From the NCBI GenBank assembly GCA_963756515.1, contig CAVWNV010000013.1, positions 372,001-436,000 of the forward strand: DNA of 64,000 nucleotides, in the 5' to 3' direction. Of the stretch, positions 35,135 through 43,164 are shown piece by piece (positions within the stretch are counted from its first letter, which is position 1; each line of letters starts with the position of its first letter). Below the pieces are notes generated by a model. The model ran no database searches, was not told the origin of the DNA, and saw nothing but the letters and a program-made list of their open reading frames with translations. The stretch is from Bog-756 sp963756515. Its GTDB lineage: Bacteria; Actinomycetota; Acidimicrobiia; Acidimicrobiales; RAAP-2. Position numbers and translations under genes: made by a program.

Positions 35135-35884
35135 TCAACCCTCGTAGGCGGCCATCACCGCATCGGGGATGTCGGCATTGGCATAGACATTCTGGACGTC
35201 GTCGTGGTCGTCGAGGGCCTCCATCAGGCGGAGCACCCGCTTGGCCTCCGACTCCGTGGGCACCTCGACCGTGGACGTGGGCACCATGGAGAGCTCGGAG
35301 GGACCGGGCCCGAGGTCCGCCGCCTCGAGGGCGGCGTGCACCGCCACCAGGTCGGCCGGTGAGCTCGTGACCAGCCAGTGGTCACCGTCATCGGCCAGGT
35401 CCTCGGCGCCGGCCTCCATGACCACCTCGAGCACACGCTCCTCGTCGAACGAGCGGGGGACGGTGATCACCCCTTTGCGCTCGAACTGCCAGCTGACCGC
35501 GCCGGGCTCGGCCATGGTCCCACCGTTCTTGTTGAAGAGGTTCCGGATCTCCGCCCCGGTGCGGTTGCGGTTGTCGGACAGGCACTCGACGATCACCGCC
35601 ACCCCGGCCGGTGCGTACCCCTCATAGGCGATCGACTCGTACCGGACGCCCTCGAGCTCACCCGACCCCCGCTTGATGGCCCGCTCGATGGTGTCGATCG
35701 GGACCGATGCGTCCCGGGCCTTGGCGTACATGGTCCGGAGGCTGGCGTTGGCCGTCATGTCGCTGCCGCCCTCGCGCGCCGCCACCTCGACCTGACGGAT
35801 GATCTTGGCGAACACCTTGGCCCGGGCCGAGTCCTGCGCACCCTTCCGGTACTTGGTCGTGGCCCATTTGGAGTGTCCCGACAT
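35135..35884 (-). CDS. yebC: YebC/PmpR family protein (TACO1-like)
   Basis: This 249-residue protein is a full-length YebC-family member, beginning MSGHSKWATTKYRKGAQDSA. Members are described as transcriptional regulators, and some as translation factors that help ribosomes through proline-rich stretches. Conserved parts are KIIRQVEVAAREGG, NASLRTMYAKARDASVP, the IERAIKRGSG loop, YEGYAPAGVAVIVECLSDNRNRT and NLFNKNGGTMAEPGAVSWQF. A GGAG ribosome site lies eight bases before its ATG and overlaps the end of pdxT, which stops one base away. The order pdxS, pdxT, yebC, ruvC is shared with mycobacteria apart from a few insertions there. Confidence 0.96.
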   Translation of the reverse strand: MSGHSKWATTKYRKGAQDSARAKVFAKIIRQVEVAAREGGSDMTANASLRTMYAKARDASVPIDTIERAIKRGSGELEGVRYESIAYEGYAPAGVAVIVECLSDNRNRTGAEIRNLFNKNGGTMAEPGAVSWQFERKGVITVPRSFDEERVLEVVMEAGAEDLADDGDHWLVTSSPADLVAVHAALEAADLGPGPSELSMVPTSTVEVPTESEAKRVLRLMEALDDHDDVQNVYANADIPDAVMAAYEG

Positions 35885-36496
35885 CTACGAACTCCTCTCC
35901 TCTTTGGTCATCTCCACGAACAGTTGATGCAGCCTATGGTCACCGGTCAGTTCTGGGTGGAAGGCGCTGACCAGCACCGGCCCCTGTCGGCACAGGACCG
36001 GCGTGGGCCGACCCGACCCGACCGGGCCGGCGGGAAGGCTGGCCAGCACATCGACGGCCGGTCCGACCCGCTCCACCACCGGGGCCCGGATGAACACGGC
36101 ATGGACGGGGTCGGTACCCAGACCGGCCACGTCGAGGTCGCACTCGAACGAGGCTTGCTGACGACCGTACCCGTTCCGGCGGATGGTCAGGTCGATCACC
36201 CCGAACCGGCGTTGGTCGCGGCGTCCGTCCAACACCTCTTGGGCCAACAGGATCATGCCGGCGCAGGTGCCGAGGACGGGCAGGCCGGCGTCGAGGGCCG
36301 CTCCCAGGGGACCGAAGAGCCCCGAGGACGCCAACAGGAGTGAGAGCGTGGTCGACTCCCCGCCCGGCAGGATCAGCCCGGCCAGGTCGTCGAGGTCGGC
36401 CGGCACCCTGACCAGGCGTACCGCCTGGCCCAGGGCGTCCAGAACGGCGACATGCTCGCGGACGTCACCCTGGAGGGCCAGCACCCCGACAGTCAC
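35885..36496 (-). CDS. pdxT: Pyridoxal 5'-phosphate synthase glutaminase subunit PdxT
   Basis: PdxT releases ammonia from glutamine and channels it to PdxS. The 203-residue class I amidotransferase has the GVLALQGDVREHVAVL start, the GLILPGGESTTLS motif, the nucleophilic cysteine in VLGTCAGMILLA, and the histidine-glutamate pair in VSAFHPELTGD. It lies 36 bases after pdxS and abuts yebC. Confidence 0.97.
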   Translation of the reverse strand: MTVGVLALQGDVREHVAVLDALGQAVRLVRVPADLDDLAGLILPGGESTTLSLLLASSGLFGPLGAALDAGLPVLGTCAGMILLAQEVLDGRRDQRRFGVIDLTIRRNGYGRQQASFECDLDVAGLGTDPVHAVFIRAPVVERVGPAVDVLASLPAGPVGSGRPTPVLCRQGPVLVSAFHPELTGDHRLHQLFVEMTKEERSS

Positions 36497-36532
36497 CCGG
36501 GGGCTCCCCGGTCAGGTCGGCGGTGGGCCCGG

Positions 36533-37444
36533 TCACCAACCACGCTCGGCCAGGTGCACCCCGAGCGATCCGATCTCCTGCCCGGCCATGGCGTCGCCCA
36601 GGCCGGTCGACACCTTCGCCACCAGGTCGGCATCGGTGAAGTGCGCCGTCGCCTCCACGATGGCCCGGGCCATCTGCGACGGGTTGCCGCTCTTGAAGAT
36701 CCCCGAGCCCACGAACACCGCTTCGGCACCCAGCTGCATCACCAGTGAGGCGTCGGCCGGGGTGGCGATGCCGCCGGCGCAGAACAGCGGCACCGGCAGT
36801 CGTCCGGTCGAGGCGATCTCCTGGACCAGCCCGATGGGCGCGGCGAGCTCCTTGGCCCAGCTGTAGCGCTCGGCCGAATCGGCCTCGGTCACCCGGCGGA
36901 TGTCCCCGAGGATCGAGCGGAGGTGGCGGACGGCCTCCACGATGTTGCCCGTCCCGGCCTCCCCCTTGGATCGGATCATGGCGGCACCCTCCGAGATCCG
37001 CCGCAACGCCTCGCCCAGGTTGGTGGCGCCGCACACGAACGGGATCTCGTAGGCCCACTTGTCGATGTGGTGGGCCTCGTCGGCCGGGGTGAGTACCTCG
37101 CTCTCGTCGATGTAGTCCACACCCAGGGCCGCCAGTACCTGGGCCTCGGCGAAGTGGCCGATCCGGGCCTTGGCCATCACCGGGACGGTCACCGCCGCCT
37201 TGATGCCCTCGATCAGGGCCGGGTCGCTCATGCGGGCCACGCCGCCGTCCCGGCGGATGTCAGCCGGGACCCGCTCGAGGGCCATGACCGCCACCGCGCC
37301 GGCATCCTCGGCCACTTTGGCCTGCTCGGCATCGACCACGTCCATGATCACACCGCCGCGGAGCATCTCGGCCAGGCCCCGCTTCACCGTGAAGGTGCCG
37401 GTGGCGCCGGGGTCCGGTCGGGAGTCGTGGTGGGGGTCGGCCAT
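36533..37444 (-). CDS. pdxS: Pyridoxal 5'-phosphate synthase subunit PdxS
   Basis: PdxS builds vitamin B6 (pyridoxal phosphate) from ribose 5-phosphate, glyceraldehyde 3-phosphate and ammonia. The 303-residue TIM-barrel protein has KRGLAEMLRGGVIMDVV, the catalytic lysine region PVMAKARIGHFAEAQ, the second conserved lysine in IRSKGEAGTGNIVEA and the C-terminal VFVGSGIFKSGNP. The ATG is preceded six bases upstream by TAGCAT and no Shine-Dalgarno, so the transcript is probably leaderless. It heads the pdxS-pdxT-yebC run. Confidence 0.98.
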   Translation of the reverse strand: MADPHHDSRPDPGATGTFTVKRGLAEMLRGGVIMDVVDAEQAKVAEDAGAVAVMALERVPADIRRDGGVARMSDPALIEGIKAAVTVPVMAKARIGHFAEAQVLAALGVDYIDESEVLTPADEAHHIDKWAYEIPFVCGATNLGEALRRISEGAAMIRSKGEAGTGNIVEAVRHLRSILGDIRRVTEADSAERYSWAKELAAPIGLVQEIASTGRLPVPLFCAGGIATPADASLVMQLGAEAVFVGSGIFKSGNPSQMARAIVEATAHFTDADLVAKVSTGLGDAMAGQEIGSLGVHLAERGW

Positions 37445-37450
37445 GTTCCC

Positions 37451-37456
37451 ATGCTA
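37451..37456 (-). promoter_or_regulatory. -10 box for a leaderless pdxS transcript
   Basis: TAGCAT on the minus strand ends six bases before the pdxS ATG, in the 104-base gap after yceI. The rest of that gap shows no other element. Confidence 0.45.
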
Positions 37457-37548
37457 CCGCCGGTCGGGCCGGGCACAGCCCTGACGCGCCACCGGCCGTC
37501 CCCCGAGGGGAGCGGCCGGTGGGGGCAGGTCGGTCAGACGTAGTGGAC

Positions 37549-38130
37549 CTAAGCCTGGAGGACGGCCTCCAACTCGATCTGGATGTCGACCTTCTTGGCC
37601 ACCACGAGGCCACCGGCCTCCATGACCGCTCCGAAGGACACGTCGAAGTCCTCACGGTTGATGGTGGTCCTGGCGCTGAAACCCACCCGGTGGTTGCCGT
37701 AGGGGTCCTTCACGACGCCCTCGAGGGTGACATCGAGGGTCACGGGCCGGGTCACGCCACGGATGGTGAGGTCCCCGTCCACCTTGAACTCGGTCCCGCC
37801 CTCGGGCTTGACCGACGTGCTCTCGAATGTCCAGGTGGGGTGGTTCTCGACGTCGAAGAAGTCGTTGGTCCTCAGGTGGGCGTCACGGGTCTCGTCCCGC
37901 GTGTCCACGCTGGTGGCGTCGATGGTCAACGACGCCTTGGAGTCGGCCGGATCCTCGGCCAGCACCAGCGTGCCATCGAACTTGCTCAACCGACCGCGGA
38001 CCTTGGACACCGCCATGTGGCGGACGGCGAATCCGAGCTCGGTGTGGGAGGGATCGATGGCGTACGTCCCGACGGCCGGGTACTCCGTCCCGTCGACGGT
38101 CCTCGTGGTTACTTCGGTGTCCGATGCCAT
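37549..38130 (-). CDS. YceI-like family protein
   Basis: This 193-residue protein belongs to the YceI family, lipocalin-like beta-barrels that bind isoprenoid chains such as polyprenyl pyrophosphate. The family start GTYAIDPSHTELGFAVRHMAVSKVRG is followed by DGTLVLAEDP, RDAHLRTNDFFDVENHPTWTF, DLTIRGVTRPVTLDV and INREDFDVSFG. There is no signal peptide, so it appears cytoplasmic, as in many actinobacterial homologues. An AAAGGAG ribosome site precedes the ATG at 38130. It is divergent from the MarR gene, an arrangement frequent for a regulator and its target. Confidence 0.93.
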   Translation of the reverse strand: MASDTEVTTRTVDGTEYPAVGTYAIDPSHTELGFAVRHMAVSKVRGRLSKFDGTLVLAEDPADSKASLTIDATSVDTRDETRDAHLRTNDFFDVENHPTWTFESTSVKPEGGTEFKVDGDLTIRGVTRPVTLDVTLEGVVKDPYGNHRVGFSARTTINREDFDVSFGAVMEAGGLVVAKKVDIQIELEAVLQA

Positions 38131-38190
38131 GGCATCTCCTTTTCGTCCGTTCGTCGGGAACCTCGTGCGCCCGACGATCTCCTTGTTCTC

Positions 38191-38250
38191 ACAACCCTTG
38201 CTTCTGCAACTCTTGTGTCCACAACTCTTGTATCCACAACTATAACACAG
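38191..38250. repeat. Four 15-bp tandem repeats upstream of MarR and yceI
   Basis: Units start at 38191, 38206, 38221 and 38236, sharing the core (A/G)CAAC(T/C)CTTG in the first three, while the fourth has diverged. They lie in a distinctly AT-rich island between the divergent yceI and MarR genes. Regularly spaced repeats here could be operator sites, or a decaying tandem array. Confidence 0.7.
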
Positions 38251-38261
38251 ATGTTTGTGTT
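38244..38261. promoter_or_regulatory. Candidate MarR operator (AACACA-N6-TGTGTT)
   Basis: A perfect 6+6 inverted repeat with a six-base spacer lies 26 bases before the MarR -10 box. Its size and position are usual for a MarR-family autoregulatory operator. It immediately follows the 15-bp repeats. Confidence 0.45.
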
Positions 38262-38286
38262 CGCAAGTAGTCGGGCGAAATTGCTG

Positions 38287-38292
38287 TAGAGT
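38287..38292 (+). promoter_or_regulatory. -10 box for a leaderless MarR transcript
   Basis: TAGAGT ends six bases before the ATG at 38299, and no Shine-Dalgarno sequence is present. Confidence 0.5.
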
Positions 38293-38298
38293 GCAGGT

Positions 38299-38811
38299 AT
38301 GGACGAAGTACGGGTACTCAACGACGAGCGGCTCACCACCGTCGGGCTCCTGATGGAGTCCTCGGCCGGGCTCCGCCGGATCTTCCAGCGGAGGATGGAG
38401 GAGAGCCAGGCCCTGTCCACGCACTCTTTCGACGTGCTCATCCGCCTGGCCCGGAGCCCGGGGTCGGAGCTGCGCATGAGCGAGTTGGCCGCGCAGACCT
38501 CCCTGACCCCGAGTGGCCTCACCCGTTCGGTGGACCGCCTCCAGCAGCAGGGACTCGTGGCCCGGCGGGTGTGTCCGGAGGACAGGCGCGGCTCATTCGC
38601 CGTCCTGACCCCGGACGGACGTGAGCTCATGGACCGGGCCATTCCCGATCACATGGGTCACATCGACGAAGTGCTCAGCACGGTGTTCACGCCGGCCGAG
38701 GAGGAGACCCTGGCCGCCCTCCTCCGCCGACTGCGCGACCACCTCTATCGATCCAACACCGCCTGGAGCCTGACGCACGACGAGAGCGAGGTCTGTCCGG
38801 GCGACGACTGA
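38299..38811 (+). CDS. MarR-family transcriptional regulator
   Basis: This 170-residue protein has the MarR winged-helix fold: an N-terminal dimerisation helix, LSTHSFDVLIRLARSPG, the recognition helix region MSELAAQTSLTPSGLTRSVDRLQQQGLVARR, and the wing CPEDRRGSFAVLTPDGRELM. MarR proteins repress genes until a small phenolic or lipid ligand or an oxidant binds. The first wing contains a cysteine (VCPEDRRG), and another lies near the C-terminus, so redox sensing is possible but not shown. The divergent yceI gene and its own gene are the natural targets, given the repeats and inverted repeat between them. Confidence 0.94.
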   Translation: MDEVRVLNDERLTTVGLLMESSAGLRRIFQRRMEESQALSTHSFDVLIRLARSPGSELRMSELAAQTSLTPSGLTRSVDRLQQQGLVARRVCPEDRRGSFAVLTPDGRELMDRAIPDHMGHIDEVLSTVFTPAEEETLAALLRRLRDHLYRSNTAWSLTHDESEVCPGDD

Positions 38812-38842
38812 CCTCGGGTCCCTCCCCGTGGCGGAGCCGGAC

Positions 38843-40090
38843 TCACTCCAGGGCCAGGGCCGCAGCCCGGACCCGGGTGTCGTCGAGGTTGCCGACCGGG
38901 GCCGGACCGCCAGCGTCGCCCGCAGTCGGGTCGATCCACAACCAGCGGGTCAGGGCAGCGGTGCGACCGCGACCGGGCGGCCACGGCTCCCCCGCCGCTG
39001 ACCCCTCGAGCCCGGACCCCTCGAGCCCGGACCCCTCGAGCCCGGACCCCTCGAGCATGGTCTCCAACGCCGATCCGATGCCGGGGGGATACCGGACTAC
39101 CCCGGCGGCCCGTCGGTCGGCGTCGAACTCGCGTCCCTCACCGGCCAGGGCGTGGACCCGGGCCGAGGCCCGGTCCGCACCCGCCAGGGCCGACCACGGC
39201 GCCATCGTGGTGACGGCCAGGGCCGCGACGACGGTGTCGTGCCGCTTCACGTGGACCAACTCGTGGGCCAGGACCCCCTCCAGCTCCACCAGGCTGAGCG
39301 AGTAGTCGAGCGCCGAGGTCACGACCAGGGTGGCCGAGCGCGGGTCACGCCCGATGGCCATGGCGTTGGGGATGTCGCTGTCGACGACACTGATGTCGGG
39401 GGCAGGGAGTCCCATGGTGGCGCAGAGTCCGTCGACCAGGTTGTGCAGGCGCGGTCGGTCCGCCTCCTGGCTGGGGCTCGCCCCCACGGCCCGCAGCACG
39501 GCTCCGGGTGCCCGCTGCCACCACCACATGGTGAAGACCACCGTGACCACCACGAACAGCGCCACCCCCACCAGGACCAGGCCCGACACCGCCCCGATGA
39601 CCGCGCCGACCACGACGCCGACGATCACACCGGGCAGGACGGCCAGCCGAACGGCCCGCCGACGGTTGGTCCGTATGACGGCGGTCTCCTCGCTGTTGGC
39701 CGCGCTGCGGTCGACCGACGGCACGGTCGGCGCCGGCGGCTCGGCCCGTGTCCCTTGGGAACCCCGGGCCGGCCCCCTCGAACCCTGACCCCGGCCCCCA
39801 CCACCCGACGACGGGCGCTTCCGGCTGTTCGATCCGCTCTGTCCCGACCCTCCTCGGCGCTGGCCTCCGCCACCCTGGGCTGAGCCACCACCTCCTGAGC
39901 CGCCTCCGCCTGAACCGCCTCCGCCTGAACCGCCTCCCGAGCCGCTACGCCCCGACCCGGACCGGTTGCGATTCCGATTCCGATTCCGGTTGCGGTTCTG
40001 CGGTCTGCTCCCGCCCGAGCTAGCCCCGGCCCCGGCGCCCGGCTTCCCGTCGGAGGGTCCGCCGGTATCGGCGTGTTCGGGAGCATCCAT
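38843..40090 (-). CDS. M48-family membrane metalloprotease with low-complexity N-terminus
   Basis: This 415-residue protein is an M48 (HtpX-like) zinc protease. Zinc ligands are H276 and H280 with catalytic E277 in LAHELVHVKRHD, and E321 in GEGREFDADRRAAG. Membrane segments lie at about 147-191, before the catalytic domain. Residues 1-135 are low-complexity: an Asn-Arg dipeptide run (31-43), then GGGGS-type repeats (46-70), then Gly/Ser/Arg stretches. After the third zinc ligand a GLEGS repeat occurs four times (346-365). Substrate and role are unknown; members usually remove misfolded membrane proteins. A TACACT box ends nine bases before the ATG, and no Shine-Dalgarno is evident. Confidence 0.88.
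   Translation of the reverse strand: MDAPEHADTGGPSDGKPGAGAGASSGGSRPQNRNRNRNRNRNRSGSGRSGSGGGSGGGGSGGGGSGGGGSAQGGGGQRRGGSGQSGSNSRKRPSSGGGGRGQGSRGPARGSQGTRAEPPAPTVPSVDRSAANSEETAVIRTNRRRAVRLAVLPGVIVGVVVGAVIGAVSGLVLVGVALFVVVTVVFTMWWWQRAPGAVLRAVGASPSQEADRPRLHNLVDGLCATMGLPAPDISVVDSDIPNAMAIGRDPRSATLVVTSALDYSLSLVELEGVLAHELVHVKRHDTVVAALAVTTMAPWSALAGADRASARVHALAGEGREFDADRRAAGVVRYPPGIGSALETMLEGSGLEGSGLEGSGLEGSAAGEPWPPGRGRTAALTRWLWIDPTAGDAGGPAPVGNLDDTRVRAAALALE
38999..39055. repeat. 15-bp tandem repeats (four copies) in the M48 gene
   Basis: The unit CGGACCCCTCGAGCC and near copies recur four times, coding for GLEGS. The other low-complexity coding runs in this gene lie at about 39881-39955 and 39962-40000. 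Confidence 0.85.
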
Positions 40091-40112
40091 GGTTCGAGCA
40101 GTGTACGGCCGC

Positions 40113-41285
40113 TCAGGGGCCGGGACGTACCACGGCCGAGGCGTAGACGTTCTCGTACCACTCCGATAGCCGTCCCATGGACCAGTGGGAAGCCCAGGCG
40201 TAGGCCCGGTCGAGCCGGGTGGAGCGCTCGAGATCGGTCGGGGAGGCGGTGTGGCGGGGTGGACACTCGACGGCCAGTGCACCGGCCAGGTCCACGGCAT
40301 CACCCGGAGTCACCAGCCGGGCGTGGCCACCGGCTGCGTCCCGATACCCGGCGATGTCGCTGGCCACGACCACGGTCCGGGCCGCCATGGCCTCGAGGAG
40401 CACCATCCCGAAGGACTCGCCTCCTAGCGACGGCGCACAGAGCGTGTCGGCGGCAACCAACCGGCGCACCTTCTCCTCCTCGGAGATGACACCGAGCCAC
40501 TGCAGGTGGGGCGAGTCCGGATGGAGCCGGCGGAGGGCTCCCGTCTCGGGGCCGTCCCCGGCCACCCACAGCACCGGGGTCGGGGCACCGTCACCTGACC
40601 GCTCACGGTCGGCGTGGAACCGCTCGAACGCCGCCAACAGGACGGCCAGGCCCTTGCGGTCCTCGTGGCGGCCGAGGAACAGCACGGTCGACCGGTCGGT
40701 GGGCCACGGGGTGACGCCACGGTACCGGTCCAGCTCCACACCGTTGAAGGCCGGCTCGAAGTGCCCGCCCAGCGCCTGGTGGGCGGTGGCGCAGGCCGCC
40801 TCGGATACCGCACAGCGGACGGCATACCGACGGACGAGTCGACGGGTGACCGGTCGGAGTGCGGAATAGAGAGGACTCCCGCCGCTGCGATGGAAGGTAC
40901 CCACGAGGGGAGGCAGGCCCCGTGCCACCAGGAGTCCGTAGGGGACCCCGGGGGTGAACGGCTCGTGGACGTGGACGACGTCGAAACGCCCCGACTTCAC
41001 GGTCCGGACGGCGCGGACCACCGCGCCCACCGACAGGCTGACGGGCGCCACCGAGCCGTTGGCCGGCAACGCCACCGCCCGGCCCGTGGCGACCAGGTCG
41101 ACCCCCTCAGCCGCGCCGACCGGTCCGTCGGCCGGGGCGAACACGGTGACCCCGTGGCCCCGCCGGTCCAGCTCCCGGGCCAGACCCAGCACCTGGCCCT
41201 GGACCCCGCCGGGGCGCGACAGACTGTAGGGGCAGACCAGCGCGATACGGAGGGTCGAGGACCCCCGGGGTCGGATCAGGTCCAC
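40113..41285 (-). CDS. pimA: Phosphatidylinositol alpha-mannosyltransferase PimA-like (GT4)
   Basis: This 390-residue GT-B enzyme of family GT4 matches PimA, which adds the first mannose from GDP-mannose to phosphatidylinositol at the inner membrane face. Typical features are RIALVCPYSLSRPGGVQGQV, VVHVHEPFTPGVP, VGTFHRSGG, the donor-site FLGRHEDRKGL and the EX7E motif region APSLGGESFGMVLLEAMAA. It starts at a GTG seven bases after the GGDEF gene. The assignment is strengthened by patA and pgsA immediately upstream, the same set as the mycobacterial PIM operon. A related GT4 specificity such as PimB or another phospholipid mannosyltransferase cannot be excluded by sequence alone. Confidence 0.85.
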   Translation of the reverse strand: MDLIRPRGSSTLRIALVCPYSLSRPGGVQGQVLGLARELDRRGHGVTVFAPADGPVGAAEGVDLVATGRAVALPANGSVAPVSLSVGAVVRAVRTVKSGRFDVVHVHEPFTPGVPYGLLVARGLPPLVGTFHRSGGSPLYSALRPVTRRLVRRYAVRCAVSEAACATAHQALGGHFEPAFNGVELDRYRGVTPWPTDRSTVLFLGRHEDRKGLAVLLAAFERFHADRERSGDGAPTPVLWVAGDGPETGALRRLHPDSPHLQWLGVISEEEKVRRLVAADTLCAPSLGGESFGMVLLEAMAARTVVVASDIAGYRDAAGGHARLVTPGDAVDLAGALAVECPPRHTASPTDLERSTRLDRAYAWASHWSMGRLSEWYENVYASAVVRPGP

Positions 41286-41292
41286 CCGCCGG

Positions 41293-43164
41293 TCAGTCCG
41301 ACGCGGATCGGCGTTCCCTCCGCCGGCTCCACTTGACGCCGTACATGGCGTCGTCCGCCCGGCTCAACAGCTTGGACGGATCGGTGTCGGGATGGTCCAC
41401 GAAGACGCCGCCCACCGACGCCAGCACGCTCACCGTCCGGCCGTCGATCCGGTACGGACGGGCCAGGGCGGTCGAGATCCGCTCGTTGATGTGGAGCATC
41501 TCCTCCTCGCCGCTCTCGATGTCGCACACCACCACGAACTCGTCGCCCCCCAGTCGGGCCACCGTGTCCGAGGGCCGCACCAGCGCCGACAGTCGCCGGG
41601 CCACGGCGATGAGCATGTCGTCCCCGGCATCGTGGCCGAGCACGTCGTTGATCTCCTTGAACTCGTCGAGATCGAGGAGGAATACCGCCACGCCGCGTTG
41701 GCCGTCCCCGGCCGTGCCACGGTCGTCCGCCGCCTGAGCCAGGCCGTCGATGGCCTCCTGCAGGCGCTCGGCCAGCAGGGTGCGGTTGGCCAGACCGGTC
41801 AGAGGATCGTGCAGGGCCAACTCGGCCAGCCGTTCCTCGTTCAGCTTCTGTTCGGTCACGTCGTGCATGGCCACCACCGCGCCCAGCATCCACCCCTCCT
41901 CGTCCACCAGGGCCTGGCTGTTCACACTGACCTTCCGGCGATCGCCCGACTCCGACTCGAGGAGGAGTTCGACGTCGCGGAGCTGTTCGCCCGACATGGC
42001 GCGGATCAACGGGTTCTCCCGCGGGTCCATGGGCGATCCGTCCGGCCGGCGCAGACCCTGGTCGCCCGGGATGGTCCCGATGGGATCGGACTCCTCCGAC
42101 AGGCCGTGGAGCCGTCGGGCCGAGGGGTTGAAGAACGTGATCCGGCCTTCGGCGTCACAGGCCACGATGCCCTCTTCCAGGGTGTCCAGCAGTACCTGCA
42201 GGAACTGCTCGTCCCGTCGGAGCTCCGTCGCCACCCTCCGGACCGAGGTGATGTCGCTGAACGAGGCCACCACGCCGGTGCCGCTGCCGGTGCTGTCGGC
42301 GCCCACCATGGGCTGGAGGTTGGCCCGGATCCACACGTCCTCGCGGCCGGGGCGCCGGACACCGAACACCACCCCGACCGACCTCCGACCGGTCCGGAAC
42401 GCGGCGATGACCGGATGGTCGTCAGCGGTGACGCGCTGCCCGGTGGCGTCCACGATCTCGACGCCGGCGGAGGTCCCGAGGAACAGCGCGTCCTCCAGGC
42501 TTCTCCCGAGCAGGTGGATCCGCGGCGCCTCGAACATGATCTCGAACGCCTCGTTCACCCCGACCACGGTGCCGGCTTCGTCCACCACCACCACGCCGTC
42601 GGCCAACGCCTCGATGATGGCCGACTGACGGCCGTCCACGTCGCCGGCCTGCTGTTCCAGTTGGGTGCGTTCGGTGTTGTCGCGGACGTTGACCACGATC
42701 CCGCCGATGGGGTCCTCCAGATGGTTGACGGCCACCACGTCGAGGTCGATCGGCGTCCCGTCGGCCCGCAGGGTCTGCATCTCGAGCGAGACCGAGAGCC
42801 TCCGGCGGGCCACCAGGTCCCGGAAGAGCGCCTTGACCGGCTCGACGCTCTGGTCGTCGAAGAGGCCGAAGGCGTCCTGGCCGATGACCGTCGAGATGTC
42901 GTACCCGAACATACGCTCGGCCGAGGCGCTCACGAAGACGAAGCGGCCTTCGGCGTTGAGCACCGCCACCACGTCGAACTCGCGCTCGTTGGTGGAGTGG
43001 AATCGGGGCTCGCCGCCCGGCCGGTGGTGGCCGTTGCTCGAGGCCCGGACCTGACCGGAGGGCCGGACCGCGGAGCCGTCCCTTTCGGCACCGACCGGCA
43101 TCGTGCCGGCGAAAGGATCGAACTCGGTGTCCCCCGGCGCCGGTCGGCTCTCGAACCTGGTCAT
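41293..43164 (-). CDS. Diguanylate cyclase with three PAS-type sensor domains
   Basis: This 623-residue protein should make cyclic di-GMP. Residues 1-55 are disordered. Three PAS-type sensors follow at about 58-170, 180-310 and 318-440. A GGDEF domain spans about 445-610. The active-site motif GGDEF is intact at 539-543, and an inhibitory I-site RPSD lies at 530-533, exactly five residues before it, so product inhibition is expected. There is no EAL or HD-GYP domain. No signal peptide or membrane segment is evident, so the enzyme is cytoplasmic and the PAS domains may bind haem, flavin or small molecules. Its ATG overlaps the patA stop by four bases and pimA follows by seven, so it is embedded in the PIM operon. 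Confidence 0.93.
   Translation of the reverse strand: MTRFESRPAPGDTEFDPFAGTMPVGAERDGSAVRPSGQVRASSNGHHRPGGEPRFHSTNEREFDVVAVLNAEGRFVFVSASAERMFGYDISTVIGQDAFGLFDDQSVEPVKALFRDLVARRRLSVSLEMQTLRADGTPIDLDVVAVNHLEDPIGGIVVNVRDNTERTQLEQQAGDVDGRQSAIIEALADGVVVVDEAGTVVGVNEAFEIMFEAPRIHLLGRSLEDALFLGTSAGVEIVDATGQRVTADDHPVIAAFRTGRRSVGVVFGVRRPGREDVWIRANLQPMVGADSTGSGTGVVASFSDITSVRRVATELRRDEQFLQVLLDTLEEGIVACDAEGRITFFNPSARRLHGLSEESDPIGTIPGDQGLRRPDGSPMDPRENPLIRAMSGEQLRDVELLLESESGDRRKVSVNSQALVDEEGWMLGAVVAMHDVTEQKLNEERLAELALHDPLTGLANRTLLAERLQEAIDGLAQAADDRGTAGDGQRGVAVFLLDLDEFKEINDVLGHDAGDDMLIAVARRLSALVRPSDTVARLGGDEFVVVCDIESGEEEMLHINERISTALARPYRIDGRTVSVLASVGGVFVDHPDTDPSKLLSRADDAMYGVKWSRRRERRSASD

Noticed and set aside
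38131..38424. Upstream extension of yceI encoding Cys/Lys pentapeptide repeats (SCGYK, SCGHK, SCRSK)
   Set aside because: The repeats come from reading the 15-bp promoter repeats in frame; the strong AAAGGAG before ATG 38130 and the divergent MarR gene fix the true start downstream.
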